A stretch of 64,000 nucleotides of DNA, from contig JBBQWZ010000009.1 in NCBI GenBank assembly GCA_038210135.1, positions 1-64,000 on the forward strand, given 5' to 3'. Below are positions 33,894 through 43,845 of this stretch, one piece after another (position 1 is the first letter of the stretch; each line of letters opens with the position of its first letter). The stretch is from JBBQWZ01 sp038210135 (GTDB taxonomy: Bacteria > Acidobacteriota > Terriglobia > Bryobacterales > Bryobacteraceae). A model generated the notes under the pieces. The model was not told where the DNA came from. It made no database searches and saw only the letters and a program-made list of their open reading frames with translations. The position numbers were made by a program, and so were the translations under genes.

Positions 33894-36283
33894 ACCAATT
33901 TGGTTCGCTTGATTGGCAATTCGCGGATGCGTTTGCCGGTCGCGTTGAAGATCGCCGCCGTCAGAGCCGGAGCCATCACGGGCGCGCCCGGCTCTCCGAC
34001 GCCCGCATGCGGAGCCTTCGATTCAACAATCGTAATGTCGATCTTCTGCGGCGCCGATTTCATCCGCGCGACCGGATAGTTGTGGAAGTTGGACTGCGTG
34101 ATGCGTCCCGCGTCCGCCGTGATTTCGCCCATCAAAGCCAGCGACGCGCCAAACACAGCCGCGCCTTCGAATTGCGCGCGCACCCGATCTGGCATCACCG
34201 TCTGGCCCACATCGGCGACCGTCCATACATGCGGAATCGTCAGGCCGCCGTGGTCGTCGATCGCGATCTCGACCGCCGTAGCGACGTAGCTCAGAAAGCT
34301 GCGGTGCGCCGCGATGCCGATCGCCCGATGCTTCGTGTTCTGAAATTTCCCATAGCCGGATTTCGCCGCGCATTGCTCCAGCACGCGCCGCAAACGACCG
34401 GTATCGAACGGAAACGTGTCGGTCGATTGGCCGTTGTTCCAAGGCTTCACGCCGTCTTTCGTTAAGTCGACGTTGCGATCCGGCCCCAGGGTCTTGAGGT
34501 AGTAATCGACGTAATTCGAATTGTTCAGATGCGCCAGTTCATCCACGAAGCTGTGCGCGCCGAACGCGTGGAACAGGTGGCAGACCGCCCGCATCCAACC
34601 CTGCCGCACGTGGTGCTTCGCCGGACAATTCTCCGCACGAATATTCGGAACGTCGAACAGCAGCTCGTTGAGCGTCATGCCGACTTCGAACTCCGCGCCG
34701 TACTCCTGCCCGACCGCGAACGTCGATGCGATCGGCGGAAACGCGCTGCGGAACAATACGGATTCCAGCTTGCCTGACGAATCTAGCCCGCCTTTCATGT
34801 GCATCGCGGCCACCGAGTGGTAGTAGTCGAATTGGATGTCGTCCTCGCGGCTCCAGACCACCTTCACCGGCTTGCCGGATGCTTTCGATAGCAGCGCCGC
34901 TTCGACCACGAAATCCGGTTTTGACTTGCGCCCGAATCCACCGCCTAACAGCGTGACGTGGCACGTCACATCCGACGGCTTGATTCCCATCGCCGCCGCC
35001 ACCGCGCCCTGCACGCCCTGCGGATCCTGCGTCGGGCACCAGGCTTCGACCTTGCCGTCTTTCCATTCGGCGACTGCCACCGGCGGTTCCATCGCCGCGT
35101 GCGCCAGCATTGGCATGTAGTAATCGGCTTCGAACTTCTTCGCCGCGCCCGGGAAGGCGCTGTCGAAATTGCCCCGGTTGCGGACCACCTTGCCCGGCTT
35201 GTGGACGCTCGCGAACAGCTCCTGCTTGTAGGCGGTCGAATTGAAATTCGCGTGCGCCGGATTCAGGTCCCAATCCACTTTTAACTTCTTGCGGCCCTGC
35301 ATCGCCGCATAAGTCGAATTCGCCAACACCGCCACGCCGCCCATCTGCTGGAACAAATGCGGCTGTTTGAACGGCGGCAATTGCACCGTCTTCTCGACGC
35401 CCTTGACCTTCAACGCTTCCGCGTCGTCGAACGTCTTGAGCTTCGAATCGTACACCGGAGGACGCTCGATCGAGGCATACAGCATGCCCGGCCGTTTGGC
35501 ATCCATTCCGAAAATCGCCTTGCCGGTCACGATATTGTGTTGGTCTACGATGGCGACATCTTTGCCGACGTAGCGGTACTCTTCCGGCTTCTTGAATTGC
35601 AATTCCGTCTTCGCCGGAACGGGCATCGTGGCTGCGATCGAAACCAGTTCGCCCATCGTTGCCGTTCGCTTCGAAGGCGCGTGCGTCACCGTGCCCATCG
35701 ACAATTTCACTTCGCTCGCAGGAACTCCCCACTTCTTCGCCGCTGCGCGTTCCAGCATCAAACGCGCGGTCGCACCGGAGACCCGCATCGCTTCGACGAA
35801 GTCGCGCACCGAACAGGATCCATCCGTATTCTGCGAACCCAGCCTCGCGTCGCCGATCGCCTGCTCTACGCGGACCTTCTTCCAGTCCACATCGAGTTCT
35901 TCCGCAACAACCAGCGGAAGCGCGGTCTTGCTTCCCGTCCCCATTTCAGATCGGTGCGCCAGGATGACCACTTGCCCATCCGGCTCAAAACCCAAATACA
36001 CGCTCGGCTGCCACGTCACAGCCGCATCGGCTTCGCCCGTCAGCAGATTCGCGCCGAGCACCATCGCACCCGCGGAGAAGACCGTCGCGAGAAAACCACG
36101 CCGGTCGGTCGTCAACAATTCGACGGCGACGTTGTCCAGGCGATGCTTCGCGTACGCCTCCTCGGTCATCTTCCGGATCGCCGACACCGTCTTCGGAGCC
36201 GCCAACATCGCGGCCGCCGCCACCGGCAGCGTCGTCCCCTGATTCTCCGGCGCGGGAAAACTGGTTCCGTAACGCGGCTTCAT
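33890..36283 (-). CDS. Molybdenum hydroxylase large subunit (IorB-like)
   Basis: 797 aa. This is a xanthine-dehydrogenase-family molybdopterin subunit of the isoquinoline 1-oxidoreductase type. Landmarks are YLGFEPDGQVVILAHRSEMGTGSKTALPLVVAEEL, TLLGGGFGRKSKPDFVVEAALLSK, the domain around RQGWMRAVCHLFHAFGAHSFVDELA, and near the end VGEPGAPVMAPALTAAIFNATGKR with the catalytic glutamate region. A Tat-like motif (DRRGFLATVFSAGAMVLGANLL) sits at about residues 60-81 instead of the N-terminus. ATG 36283 overlaps the iorA-like stop by one base. It would hydroxylate an N-heterocycle or aldehyde with the small subunit. The 3' end overlaps the convergent cupin gene by 4 bp. Confidence 0.88.
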   Translation of the reverse strand: MKPRYGTSFPAPENQGTTLPVAAAAMLAAPKTVSAIRKMTEEAYAKHRLDNVAVELLTTDRRGFLATVFSAGAMVLGANLLTGEADAAVTWQPSVYLGFEPDGQVVILAHRSEMGTGSKTALPLVVAEELDVDWKKVRVEQAIGDARLGSQNTDGSCSVRDFVEAMRVSGATARLMLERAAAKKWGVPASEVKLSMGTVTHAPSKRTATMGELVSIAATMPVPAKTELQFKKPEEYRYVGKDVAIVDQHNIVTGKAIFGMDAKRPGMLYASIERPPVYDSKLKTFDDAEALKVKGVEKTVQLPPFKQPHLFQQMGGVAVLANSTYAAMQGRKKLKVDWDLNPAHANFNSTAYKQELFASVHKPGKVVRNRGNFDSAFPGAAKKFEADYYMPMLAHAAMEPPVAVAEWKDGKVEAWCPTQDPQGVQGAVAAAMGIKPSDVTCHVTLLGGGFGRKSKPDFVVEAALLSKASGKPVKVVWSREDDIQFDYYHSVAAMHMKGGLDSSGKLESVLFRSAFPPIASTFAVGQEYGAEFEVGMTLNELLFDVPNIRAENCPAKHHVRQGWMRAVCHLFHAFGAHSFVDELAHLNNSNYVDYYLKTLGPDRNVDLTKDGVKPWNNGQSTDTFPFDTGRLRRVLEQCAAKSGYGKFQNTKHRAIGIAAHRSFLSYVATAVEIAIDDHGGLTIPHVWTVADVGQTVMPDRVRAQFEGAAVFGASLALMGEITADAGRITQSNFHNYPVARMKSAPQKIDITIVESKAPHAGVGEPGAPVMAPALTAAIFNATGKRIRELPIKRTKLV

Positions 36284-36735
36284 TACTTCACCCCCGCGGC
36301 GGTTTTGATCGCCGCTCGAATCCGCGTGTACGTTCCGCACCGGCAGATATTACCTTCCATTGCGCTGTCAATCTGCGCGTCGGTGGGCTTCGGAGTCTTC
36401 TTCAACAGCGCCGCCGCCTGCATGATCTGCCCGCTCTGGCAGTATCCGCATTGCGCGACGTTATGCTTTTCCCACGCAGCTTGACACGGATGCGTACCCG
36501 TCGCGCTCAGGCCTTCAATCGTGGTGATTTTCTTGCCTGCGGCCGACTTCAGCGGCGTCACGCAACTGCGAATCGCGTCGCCCTCCAAGTGGACCGTGCA
36601 AGCGCCGCACAACCCCATGCCGCACCCGAATTTGGATCCGGTCAGCTCGAGTTCGTCGCGCAAATACCACAACAGCGGCGTGTCGCCGTCCCCGTCGAAT
36701 TGACGTGATTGTCCGTTGACTGTAAGGCTGATCAT
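36283..36735 (-). CDS. 2Fe-2S subunit of molybdenum hydroxylase (IorA-like)
   Basis: 150 aa, normal for the small subunit. It carries two [2Fe-2S] clusters: the plant-ferredoxin type in GCGMGLCGACTVHLEGDAIRSC, and the helical one in CGYCQSGQIMQAAALL and GNICRCGTYTRIRAAI. It passes electrons from the molybdenum centre to an outside acceptor; there is no FAD subunit gene here, as in other Ior-type enzymes. It is first in the pair, and its stop overlaps the ATG of the large subunit. Confidence 0.93.
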   Translation of the reverse strand: MISLTVNGQSRQFDGDGDTPLLWYLRDELELTGSKFGCGMGLCGACTVHLEGDAIRSCVTPLKSAAGKKITTIEGLSATGTHPCQAAWEKHNVAQCGYCQSGQIMQAAALLKKTPKPTDAQIDSAMEGNICRCGTYTRIRAAIKTAAGVK

Positions 36736-36746
36736 ACGATTCCGTT

Positions 36747-36752
36747 ATTATA
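36747..36752 (-). promoter_or_regulatory. Perfect -10 box (TATAAT) of the iorAB-like operon
   Basis: On the minus strand TATAAT ends 11 nt before the ATG at 36735, leaving a leader of only about 4 nt. Confidence 0.55.
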
Positions 36753-36925
36753 GCTCGGGGCCGTGAAGCTCCTGGCTGCGTCTCCAAACACGACTTCGCC
36801 AGCCTGTTATTCGCAATCGGGTCGATTTGCGTTATGGGATCTGCAACTTGTAAGACCAGGTCTGTTTCGCCCACGTAGCGAGCCCCCCGCCTGGCAAGCT
36901 AAACGCCACGTGCGTGGAATTCATC

Positions 36926-37993
36926 TCACCTACCCGCGGGCTTCGATGGTTGCTTCGGACCCACGAAGATTCCGAGAAGGCGCTCCTGCAGCCCATCGAG
37001 GTCGGGACCTTCGGCATTACAAAAGCACAACGGTACCTGCCCTTAAATCGGGAAACCAGGGCATGATGGTGGTCGTTCCTGGTTGCAAACCTCCGTGCTT
37101 GAAGTAGCGGTGTTCGTTTCGCAGACCAGTCGCCCAACCGAGGGTCGCGTATGGAACCACAGTGCCATCGGAGAGCTTTTGTGGAGTCCACATGCCTGTC
37201 ACGGAGTCCTTTCGCAATAGCTGCCCCGAAGTCAGTTGAATGAGAAAACTGGCGTAGTCAACTGCTGCTGCAACCATACCGCCACCGGCATATTTGTTGC
37301 TGGCATCAAACGCCGGAGCGTTCTCCCATCCCATTGCGCTGTTCCTCCTATAGGGTCGAACGCGGCCCGGAACTACCGTTAGAACTCGTCCAGAGTAAAA
37401 CCTCGAATCCGAGTTTCGAGAATGTGCTTGAACGATTCGCCGGTAGCACGCTCAAGCGCCGCGCCCAGCAAAGTGTACCCGTAGGTGGTGTAGGCCGTCT
37501 TGGTGCCAGGCTCAAACAACAGGGGTGACGCAAGAAATATCGAATGAGCCGCCTCTTCCAGGCTTCGGTAGTGCCTTGTACTGAACACTTCCTCGAGGCC
37601 CGCGTACTCCCGGATGCCGCTTTGATGGCAAAGGAGCCGCCGTATGGTGACAGCCTCATATCCGGCAGGCAGTTCGGGCATCATTTTGCGGACCGAATCG
37701 TCGAGTGCGAGTTTCTCCTCTTCCACCAGTTTCATCGTCAACACCGCGGTAACGGGCTTTGACAAGGACGCCAACCGGTGAGCGCTTTTTGTTGTGTTGG
37801 GAACTCGTTGCTCCAGGTCCGCCCAGCCCAGGGCAACGGTACAAGCGATTTGGTTATTCCTAACAATCGCTACCGAAATAGCAGGGATGTCTTGCTTTTT
37901 CTTCTCCGCTTGAATGATTGTGCGGATGGAGTCGCAGAAATCAGAAGCAGCCAACGGCCACACAGCGCCCAACACAACCAGCAGAAGTCGCAC
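36926..37993 (-). pseudogene. Frameshifted serine hydrolase (class C beta-lactamase-like)
   Basis: The first 204 codons from GTG 37993 give a good exported serine hydrolase: signal peptide (1-16), nucleophile motif SLSK (S76-K79) and YTTYGYTLLG. The frame ends at 37379, just after RGFTLDEF. The homologous continuation is in another frame (VVPGRVRPYRRNSAMGWENA, then YAGGGMVAAAVDYASFL), which in turn stops near 37017. A third frame then carries CNAEGPDLDGLQERLLGIF to a stop at 36926-36928. At least two 1-nt-type shifts are needed, so no full-length protein is made unless the reads are wrong. TATAAT 5 nt before the GTG suggests the promoter still exists. Confidence 0.82.
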
Positions 37994-38189
37994 GCCTGAT
38001 TATAGAGCTCGGTGAAACAGGATTATCACCGTGAGATCACGCGCCAGACTGCGGCGCACAGGCCTCGAGCCTTGGGCATGGGTTATCAATAACAGCGTTG
38101 TAGCGCCGATCCGATTTCCAGGATGCATGGAATGAAACGGTGGCAGCGTGTGGCTTCGGCCAGCAAACTGCACCCTGCAAAGCAAGTTC
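37994..38189. other. 196-bp intergenic region between the pseudogene and the efflux operon
   Basis: It contains the minus-strand TATAAT of the pseudogene (37999-38004). No clear promoter for the efflux operon and no gene can be made out. The 5' end of the operon may lie in the AT-poor stretch just before 38190. Confidence 0.45.
37999..38004 (-). promoter_or_regulatory. Perfect -10 box (TATAAT) 5 nt before a GTG start
   Basis: TATAAT, then CAGGC, then GTG 37993 on the minus strand. It is a leaderless-type start in front of a now frameshifted gene. Confidence 0.6.
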
Positions 38190-39524
38190 ATGAAACAACT
38201 GACGTTAATCCTAGCGTTTGCTACCACTATTTGTGGGCAGGAAAGCATGTCCCTGAAGGGCGCCGTGGCCATGGCGATGCAAAGCAGCAAAGTGATCGAA
38301 GCCTCAGGTGCGTCAAACGACGCAGCTTTAGCCCGAATCACCCAAGCCAGAAGCGGGCTTTTCCCCAAAGTGAACTACTCAGAATCGTGGACCCGCAGCG
38401 ATAATTCGGTATTCGTCTTTTCCTCGCTGCTGACTCAGCGTCAGTTCAGCGTTGCCAACTTTGGTATCACGAGCCTGAATCGGCCTGACTTTCTGAACAA
38501 CTTTCAGTCGCTGGTGACCGCGGACCAACCTGTTTATGACGCGGGAAAAACCAAGCGCGCGGTTCGGATTTCGGAACTCGGGAGAGACGTCTCCAAAGAA
38601 AATACGCGGCGCAATCAGAGGGAGGTGATTGCGCAAGTTGTCCGGCACTACTACGACGCTCAGCTGGGCGCGGAGCAGGTCAAGGTGACGAAGCAGGCGA
38701 TGCGATCCGCTGAAGCGGACTTGGACCGCGCCGAGGCACGCCGCTCGAATGGCATGGCCACGGACGCGGATGTTCTCTCCATTCGGGTGCACGTTGCCGG
38801 GATTCGCGAAGAGCAGATTCGTCGAAGCGCCGACCTCGAAGTCGCCCGGGCTGCCCTGAACGATGCCATCGGATTGCCGCTCGATACCGAGCATACGCTC
38901 ACGAACCCGCTGGCACCTCTGCCACTCGCGCCAAGCGAAATCAGGGAATTGGAGAAGACTGCTATCGAGACACGACCGGAGGCTCGGCAGACGCGCTTCG
39001 CCGCTGAAATAGCGAGTGTCGAAGCGGACGACGCGCGCAGCAACTATCTGCCTCAAGTCGCTCTGCACGGAGCCTTTGAGGCGGATCGCCAGAGATTTGT
39101 GGATCGCGGCGGGGCGAATTGGCTGGTGTCGATTGGGCTGCGTTGGAACCTCTTCAACGGAGGCGCGGACAAGGCCCGCATCGCCGAAGGGGAAGCAGCG
39201 GTCCGCCGCACAGCAGCTGAGCAAGCGCGCGCGGAATCCGGGATTCGCCTACAGGTGCGGCAAGCCTGGGCCGGCCTGAAGGCCGCCCAACAAAGGATTG
39301 AATCGGCGCAAGCGTCCGTAACGGAAGCCCAAGAAAGCTTGCGGATTTCGCAAAACCGCTTTGCGGCGGGATTGAGCACGGTGACCGACCTGCTGCGCAC
39401 GGAAATCGCATTGCTCGAAACGCAAACCAGGTACATAGCCGCCGTGCACGACCAGCGAATTGCGGCGGTGATGTTGGAGTTCGCCGCGGGCACGCTCAAT
39501 GCCGACTCGGAGGTTCTGAACTAA
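38190..39524 (+). CDS. TolC-family outer-membrane efflux protein
   Basis: 444 aa. A signal peptide covers 1-16 (KQLTLILAFATTICGQ). Two long coiled-coil repeats are visible (about 30-230 and 250-440), as in all TolC-like channels, with SLKGAVAMAMQSSKVIEASG at the start and the second-repeat NRFAAGLSTVTDLLRTEIALLETQTRYIAA near the end. It forms the outer-membrane exit duct of the RND pump. It is first in the operon, and its stop overlaps the adaptor ATG (TAATG). The frame is open upstream to 38148, but ATG 38190 gives the clean signal peptide. Confidence 0.92.
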   Translation: MKQLTLILAFATTICGQESMSLKGAVAMAMQSSKVIEASGASNDAALARITQARSGLFPKVNYSESWTRSDNSVFVFSSLLTQRQFSVANFGITSLNRPDFLNNFQSLVTADQPVYDAGKTKRAVRISELGRDVSKENTRRNQREVIAQVVRHYYDAQLGAEQVKVTKQAMRSAEADLDRAEARRSNGMATDADVLSIRVHVAGIREEQIRRSADLEVARAALNDAIGLPLDTEHTLTNPLAPLPLAPSEIRELEKTAIETRPEARQTRFAAEIASVEADDARSNYLPQVALHGAFEADRQRFVDRGGANWLVSIGLRWNLFNGGADKARIAEGEAAVRRTAAEQARAESGIRLQVRQAWAGLKAAQQRIESAQASVTEAQESLRISQNRFAAGLSTVTDLLRTEIALLETQTRYIAAVHDQRIAAVMLEFAAGTLNADSEVLN

Positions 39525-40666
39525 TGCGATCCTATCTTGCGCTCGTCTCATTGCTCCTGCTTGCCGGTTGCGGAAGCGGACCAGCGAACAAGGTTGTCAC
39601 CAAGCCCACGGGGCCTATCCGCGTGGAGACGCTGACGGTGGCCGAGTCCGACTGGCCGTCCACTTACGAAGCGACGGGAACCGTTCGCGCCCGAACCACC
39701 GCCACGATCTCGGCTAACGTCATGGGCTATGCGCGCGACGTGCGGGTGAAGGTGGGCGACCACGTACGCGAAGGGCAGCCTTTGGTTGTGCTTGACACCC
39801 GCGAGATGGACAGCAATGTGAGCCGAATTGAAGCGGCCCGTGAGGAAGTAAAGAGCGCCATTCCCGAAGCCGACGGCGGCATCGCGGCAGCGAAGGCGCA
39901 GTTCGATCTCGCGCAAGTCACTTTCGATCGTATGCAGGAACTGCTGAGCAAGCGTTCCGTAACGAATCAGGAATTCGATGAAGCATCGGCACGGTTGCAG
40001 GCCGCTCAGGCGGGGGTGGATATGGCGCGTGCCAAGCGTGCTCAGCTAAATTCCAAACTGGCACAGATTGAGCAGGAGATCCGCGCGGTCGGCATCCAAC
40101 GCGGATACGCGGAGATCAGGGCGCCTTTCGCCGGGACCATCCTCACCAAGTCGGTGGAGCCCGGCACGCTGGCTGTGCCGGGAGCCGCACTCTTCACCAC
40201 CGAACGCGAGGGAACCTACCGGCTCGAAGCCTCCGTCGAAGAATCTCAATTGCACCTTGCCCGCGTCGGCAAGACTGTCTTGGTCACGATTGATGGAACG
40301 GACCGGACGTTCCCGGCACGGATCGCGGAGATCGTTCCCGCCGTGGATGCGGCTGCCAGAACCGGTACCGTGAAGATCGACTTGCCGCCGCTCGCGGAAC
40401 TTCGCTCCGGGCTCTTTGGAAGGGCGCGGTTTGATGTTGGCGTACATAAGGTGTTGACTGTGCCGAGTGCGGGCGTGGTGACGCGGGGCCAACTGCAGTC
40501 GGTCTATGTAGCCGAAAACAATATTGCTCGTGTGCGTCTGATCACGGTCAGCGCAAGCTGGAAAGATCAAGTGGAAGTGCTCTCCGGCTTGAATCCGGGG
40601 GACAAGGTGATTGTCCCGATTCCGCCAGGGCTGACTGACGGCTCTCCCATTGAGGTTCGCCCGTGA
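39524..40666 (+). CDS. RND efflux periplasmic adaptor lipoprotein
   Basis: 380 aa. The N-terminus ends in the lipobox LAGC (C16), so it is anchored by lipid in the inner membrane. Domains: a barrel-sandwich half (TATISANVMGYARDVRVKVGDHVREGQPLVVLD), a long hairpin (about 85-195), the returning lipoyl half (YAEIRAPFAGTIL), a beta-barrel (TYRLEASVEESQLHLARVGKTVLV) and a membrane-proximal end. It bridges the TolC-like channel and the RND permease. It overlaps both flanking genes. Confidence 0.92.
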   Translation: MRSYLALVSLLLLAGCGSGPANKVVTKPTGPIRVETLTVAESDWPSTYEATGTVRARTTATISANVMGYARDVRVKVGDHVREGQPLVVLDTREMDSNVSRIEAAREEVKSAIPEADGGIAAAKAQFDLAQVTFDRMQELLSKRSVTNQEFDEASARLQAAQAGVDMARAKRAQLNSKLAQIEQEIRAVGIQRGYAEIRAPFAGTILTKSVEPGTLAVPGAALFTTEREGTYRLEASVEESQLHLARVGKTVLVTIDGTDRTFPARIAEIVPAVDAAARTGTVKIDLPPLAELRSGLFGRARFDVGVHKVLTVPSAGVVTRGQLQSVYVAENNIARVRLITVSASWKDQVEVLSGLNPGDKVIVPIPPGLTDGSPIEVRP

Positions 40667-43600
40667 GCACAACAACCCCACGCAAACTCGGGCCCGCCGG
40701 CAGGTTCGCCCGCGCCTGGATCAATTCGAAACTGACGCCACTGGTGATTGCCGGTTCGGTCTTGCTCGGTGCCTTCGCGGTCTGGAAATTACCACGGGAA
40801 GAAGAACCGCAGATCATCGTGCCCATGGTCGATGTCTTCGTACAGATGCCCGGCGCGTCGCCCAAAGAAGTGGAAGAACGTGTCACCAAACCGCTCGAGA
40901 AGTTGCTGTGGGAGATCCCCGGCGTCGAGTACCTCTACTCGACCTCAAGCCCAGGCTACTCGACCGCCATCGTCCGGTTCCTGGTGGGACAAGACGCGGA
41001 GAAGGCCATCGTCCGCCTCAACCAGAAGCTGGCGGCGAATATGGATGTGATCCCTCCAGGCGCGTCGCCGCCGCTGGTGAAGCCCCGCTCGATTGACGAC
41101 GTCCCGATCCTCGCCTTGACGCTTTGGAGCAAACGGTATGGTGATTACGAATTGCGGCGAGTGGCCGCGCAAGTTCACGACGTGGTCAAACAAACACCCG
41201 ATGTTTCGGCGGCGGTTTTGATTGGCGGGCAGAAAAGAGAAATACGGATCGTGCTCAGCGTGCCCCGCCTGGCCGCATTCAACCTCGCGCCGATGCAGGT
41301 TGCGGCGGCACTGGGCGCGTCCAACCGGCGTTTGCCCGCTGGCGAATATGCCTCCGACAACCATGAGTATCTCCTCGAAGCAGGACAGTTTCTCCGCACC
41401 GCGGCGGACGTCCGGGATGTGGTCGCGGGCGTGGCGAACGGCAAGCCGGTTTACGTGCGTGATGTCGCCGAGGTTACCGATGGCGGCGAAGAGCCCTCCG
41501 AATATGTTCGCTATGCGCAACGTGGCGCGTCCTACCCGGCCGTAACCATCGCCATCTCCAAACGGCAGGGTACCAACGCAGTGACGGTCGCCGACAACGT
41601 GCTCTCGCGGATCGAAACCCTCAAGGGGAACGTGCTTCCCTCGGACGTCGAGCTGACCATCACCCGCAACTATGGCGATACGGCGAAGGAAAAATCAAAC
41701 GAACTTCTGAAACACATGCTGATCGCCGTGATCTCGGTGAGTATTTTAATCGCCATCACCCTGGGCTTTCGGGAATCATTAATCGTGTTCATCGCCATTC
41801 CCGTGACGCTCGCTCTTACGCTGACAGTCTTCTATCTGTACGGTTACACGCTGAATCGCATCACGCTGTTCGCGCTCATCTTTTCGATCGGCATTCTTGT
41901 CGACGATGCCATTGTGGTGGTGGAAAACATCGTACGGCATTGGCGCATGCCGGCCAATCACGAGCGCCCGAGCTTTGACGTGGCGGTGGAAGCGGTGGAT
42001 GAAGTTGGTAACCCGACCATCCTCGCGACCCTGGCCGTGGTCGGCGCCATTCTCCCGATGGCCTTCGTCGGCGGGCTGATGGGCCCCTACATGCGCCCCA
42101 TTCCGATCGGTGCCAGTGCGGCCATGTTGTTCTCTTTGATCGTTGCGTTTCTGGTTACGCCCTGGGCGGCCGTCCGCATTCTGAAGCATGGCGCGGCAAG
42201 CCACGAGGCGGTAACGGAGGATTTCTTCACTCGCTTTTACCGTCGCGTGATGGGCGACTTGCTCCACCGGCCCTTCGTACGCTGGAGCTTTCTTGCGAGC
42301 GTTCTCCTATTGCTGGTCGGCTCGTGTTCCCTGTTCTACTTCGGAGCCGTAAAGGTGAAGATGTTGCCATTCGACAACAAGAGCGAATTTCAGGTCATTA
42401 TCGACATGCCCACCGGAACGACCCTGGAGGATACGGCGCGGGTCACACAACTCCTGGCCGTTGAAGCACAAAAGCAACCAGAAGTAGTGAATCTACAAAC
42501 CTACGTTGGGACTGCTTCGCCCTACAACTTTAATGGCCTGGTCCGGCACTATTATCTCCGCAAGGGCGCCAATGTATCCGACATCCAGATTAACTTGCAA
42601 TCGAAGGACGATCGCAAGCTGCAGAGTCACGAAATTGCAAAGCAAATGCGTCTTCGTCTGCAGCCGATCGCCGAACGCAATGGGGCCCGCATCAAGGTGG
42701 CCGAAGTGCCGCCGGGACCACCGGTTCTGCAAACCTTAGTCGCGGAAGTCTACGGTCCCGATCTCTCTCGGCGCGTTGCCATTGCCGACCAGATGCGAAA
42801 CATCTTCAAGAAGACCGATGGCATCGTCGATGTCGATTGGTATGTGGAAGACGATCAAACCAAGTTTGAAATTACAGCCGATAAAGAGAAGGCCGCGTTG
42901 CACGGGATCAGCGAGAGTGACATCGCCCAGACGCTGCGGCTTGCCTCCGCCGGCCAATCCACCGGACTCCTTCACGCCGATTCTGAAAAGGAAGATATCC
43001 CCCTGATGGTTCGCCTGGACCGCGCCACCCGCTCCGATCTGGCGAAGATGCGGACGCTGAGAATTACCGGGCGCGATGGACAGGCGGTGGCGCTCAGCGA
43101 GTTGGTGCACACGCAAAAGGGGATCGCCGATAAGAGCATCTACCACAAGAACCTGATGCCGGTGACTTACATTACCGCCGATATAGCGGGCGCGATGGAG
43201 AGCCCGGTGTACGCCATCTTGAAGCTGATGCCGGAAATCGACAAGATCTCGATTCCCGAAGGCTACAAAATCGAGCAGAACACGGCGAGCCTACCATCGG
43301 ACGCGAGCCGCTACGCCATGAAATGGGATGGCGAGTGGCACGTTACCTACGAAGTGTTCCGCGACCTTGGCATCGCCTTCGCCGCCGTTTTGATCCTGAT
43401 CTACGGCTTGGTTGTCGGCTGGTTCCAGTCGTTTCTTACGCCCTTAATCATCATGGCGGCCATTCCGTTTTCCTTGGTCGGAACCATCCCGGCGCACGGC
43501 ATGCTGAACGCGTTCTTTACGGCAACATCCATGATCGGCTTCATCGCCGGAGCCGGAATCGTGGTTCGAAATTCCATCATCCTGGTGGATTTCATCGAGT

Positions 43601-43845
43601 TGCGCCTGGCCGAAGGCATGCCTGTCGATCAAGCCGTGATCGACGCCGGCGCGGTACGCTTTCGCCCGATGATGCTGACCGCGGCCGCCGTGATCGTCGG
43701 TTCCTCCGTAATCCTGTTTGACCCGATCTTCCAGGGACTCGCGATCGCGCTGATGGCGGGGGAAATCGCATCCTTGCTCCTCTCGCGCATGACGGTTCCT
43801 GTGTTGTTCTTTGTGTTCAACCGCAAAAGGAGTGTGACCCAATGA
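40663..43845 (+). CDS. RND-family efflux permease
   Basis: 1060 aa, normal RND size, from GTG 40663 (GTGA overlap). It has twelve predicted membrane segments and two large periplasmic loops. TM4 holds the proton-relay acidic pair (GILVDDAIVVVENI). The PGASPKEVEERVTKPLE motif follows TM1. Both halves show the internal repeat (FRDLGIAFAAVLILIYGLVVGW opens the second membrane bundle). It exports hydrophobic compounds or metal ions using proton motive force. The substrate is unclear: it lacks the HME-type charged motif as far as I can see, and resembles the HAE-like group. Confidence 0.93.
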   Translation: MSTTTPRKLGPAGRFARAWINSKLTPLVIAGSVLLGAFAVWKLPREEEPQIIVPMVDVFVQMPGASPKEVEERVTKPLEKLLWEIPGVEYLYSTSSPGYSTAIVRFLVGQDAEKAIVRLNQKLAANMDVIPPGASPPLVKPRSIDDVPILALTLWSKRYGDYELRRVAAQVHDVVKQTPDVSAAVLIGGQKREIRIVLSVPRLAAFNLAPMQVAAALGASNRRLPAGEYASDNHEYLLEAGQFLRTAADVRDVVAGVANGKPVYVRDVAEVTDGGEEPSEYVRYAQRGASYPAVTIAISKRQGTNAVTVADNVLSRIETLKGNVLPSDVELTITRNYGDTAKEKSNELLKHMLIAVISVSILIAITLGFRESLIVFIAIPVTLALTLTVFYLYGYTLNRITLFALIFSIGILVDDAIVVVENIVRHWRMPANHERPSFDVAVEAVDEVGNPTILATLAVVGAILPMAFVGGLMGPYMRPIPIGASAAMLFSLIVAFLVTPWAAVRILKHGAASHEAVTEDFFTRFYRRVMGDLLHRPFVRWSFLASVLLLLVGSCSLFYFGAVKVKMLPFDNKSEFQVIIDMPTGTTLEDTARVTQLLAVEAQKQPEVVNLQTYVGTASPYNFNGLVRHYYLRKGANVSDIQINLQSKDDRKLQSHEIAKQMRLRLQPIAERNGARIKVAEVPPGPPVLQTLVAEVYGPDLSRRVAIADQMRNIFKKTDGIVDVDWYVEDDQTKFEITADKEKAALHGISESDIAQTLRLASAGQSTGLLHADSEKEDIPLMVRLDRATRSDLAKMRTLRITGRDGQAVALSELVHTQKGIADKSIYHKNLMPVTYITADIAGAMESPVYAILKLMPEIDKISIPEGYKIEQNTASLPSDASRYAMKWDGEWHVTYEVFRDLGIAFAAVLILIYGLVVGWFQSFLTPLIIMAAIPFSLVGTIPAHGMLNAFFTATSMIGFIAGAGIVVRNSIILVDFIELRLAEGMPVDQAVIDAGAVRFRPMMLTAAAVIVGSSVILFDPIFQGLAIALMAGEIASLLLSRMTVPVLFFVFNRKRSVTQ

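Noticed and set aside
35357..36484. 375-aa plus-strand frame rich in Arg and His
   Set aside because: Antisense to the iorAB-like genes, and its composition is typical of a GC-rich shadow.
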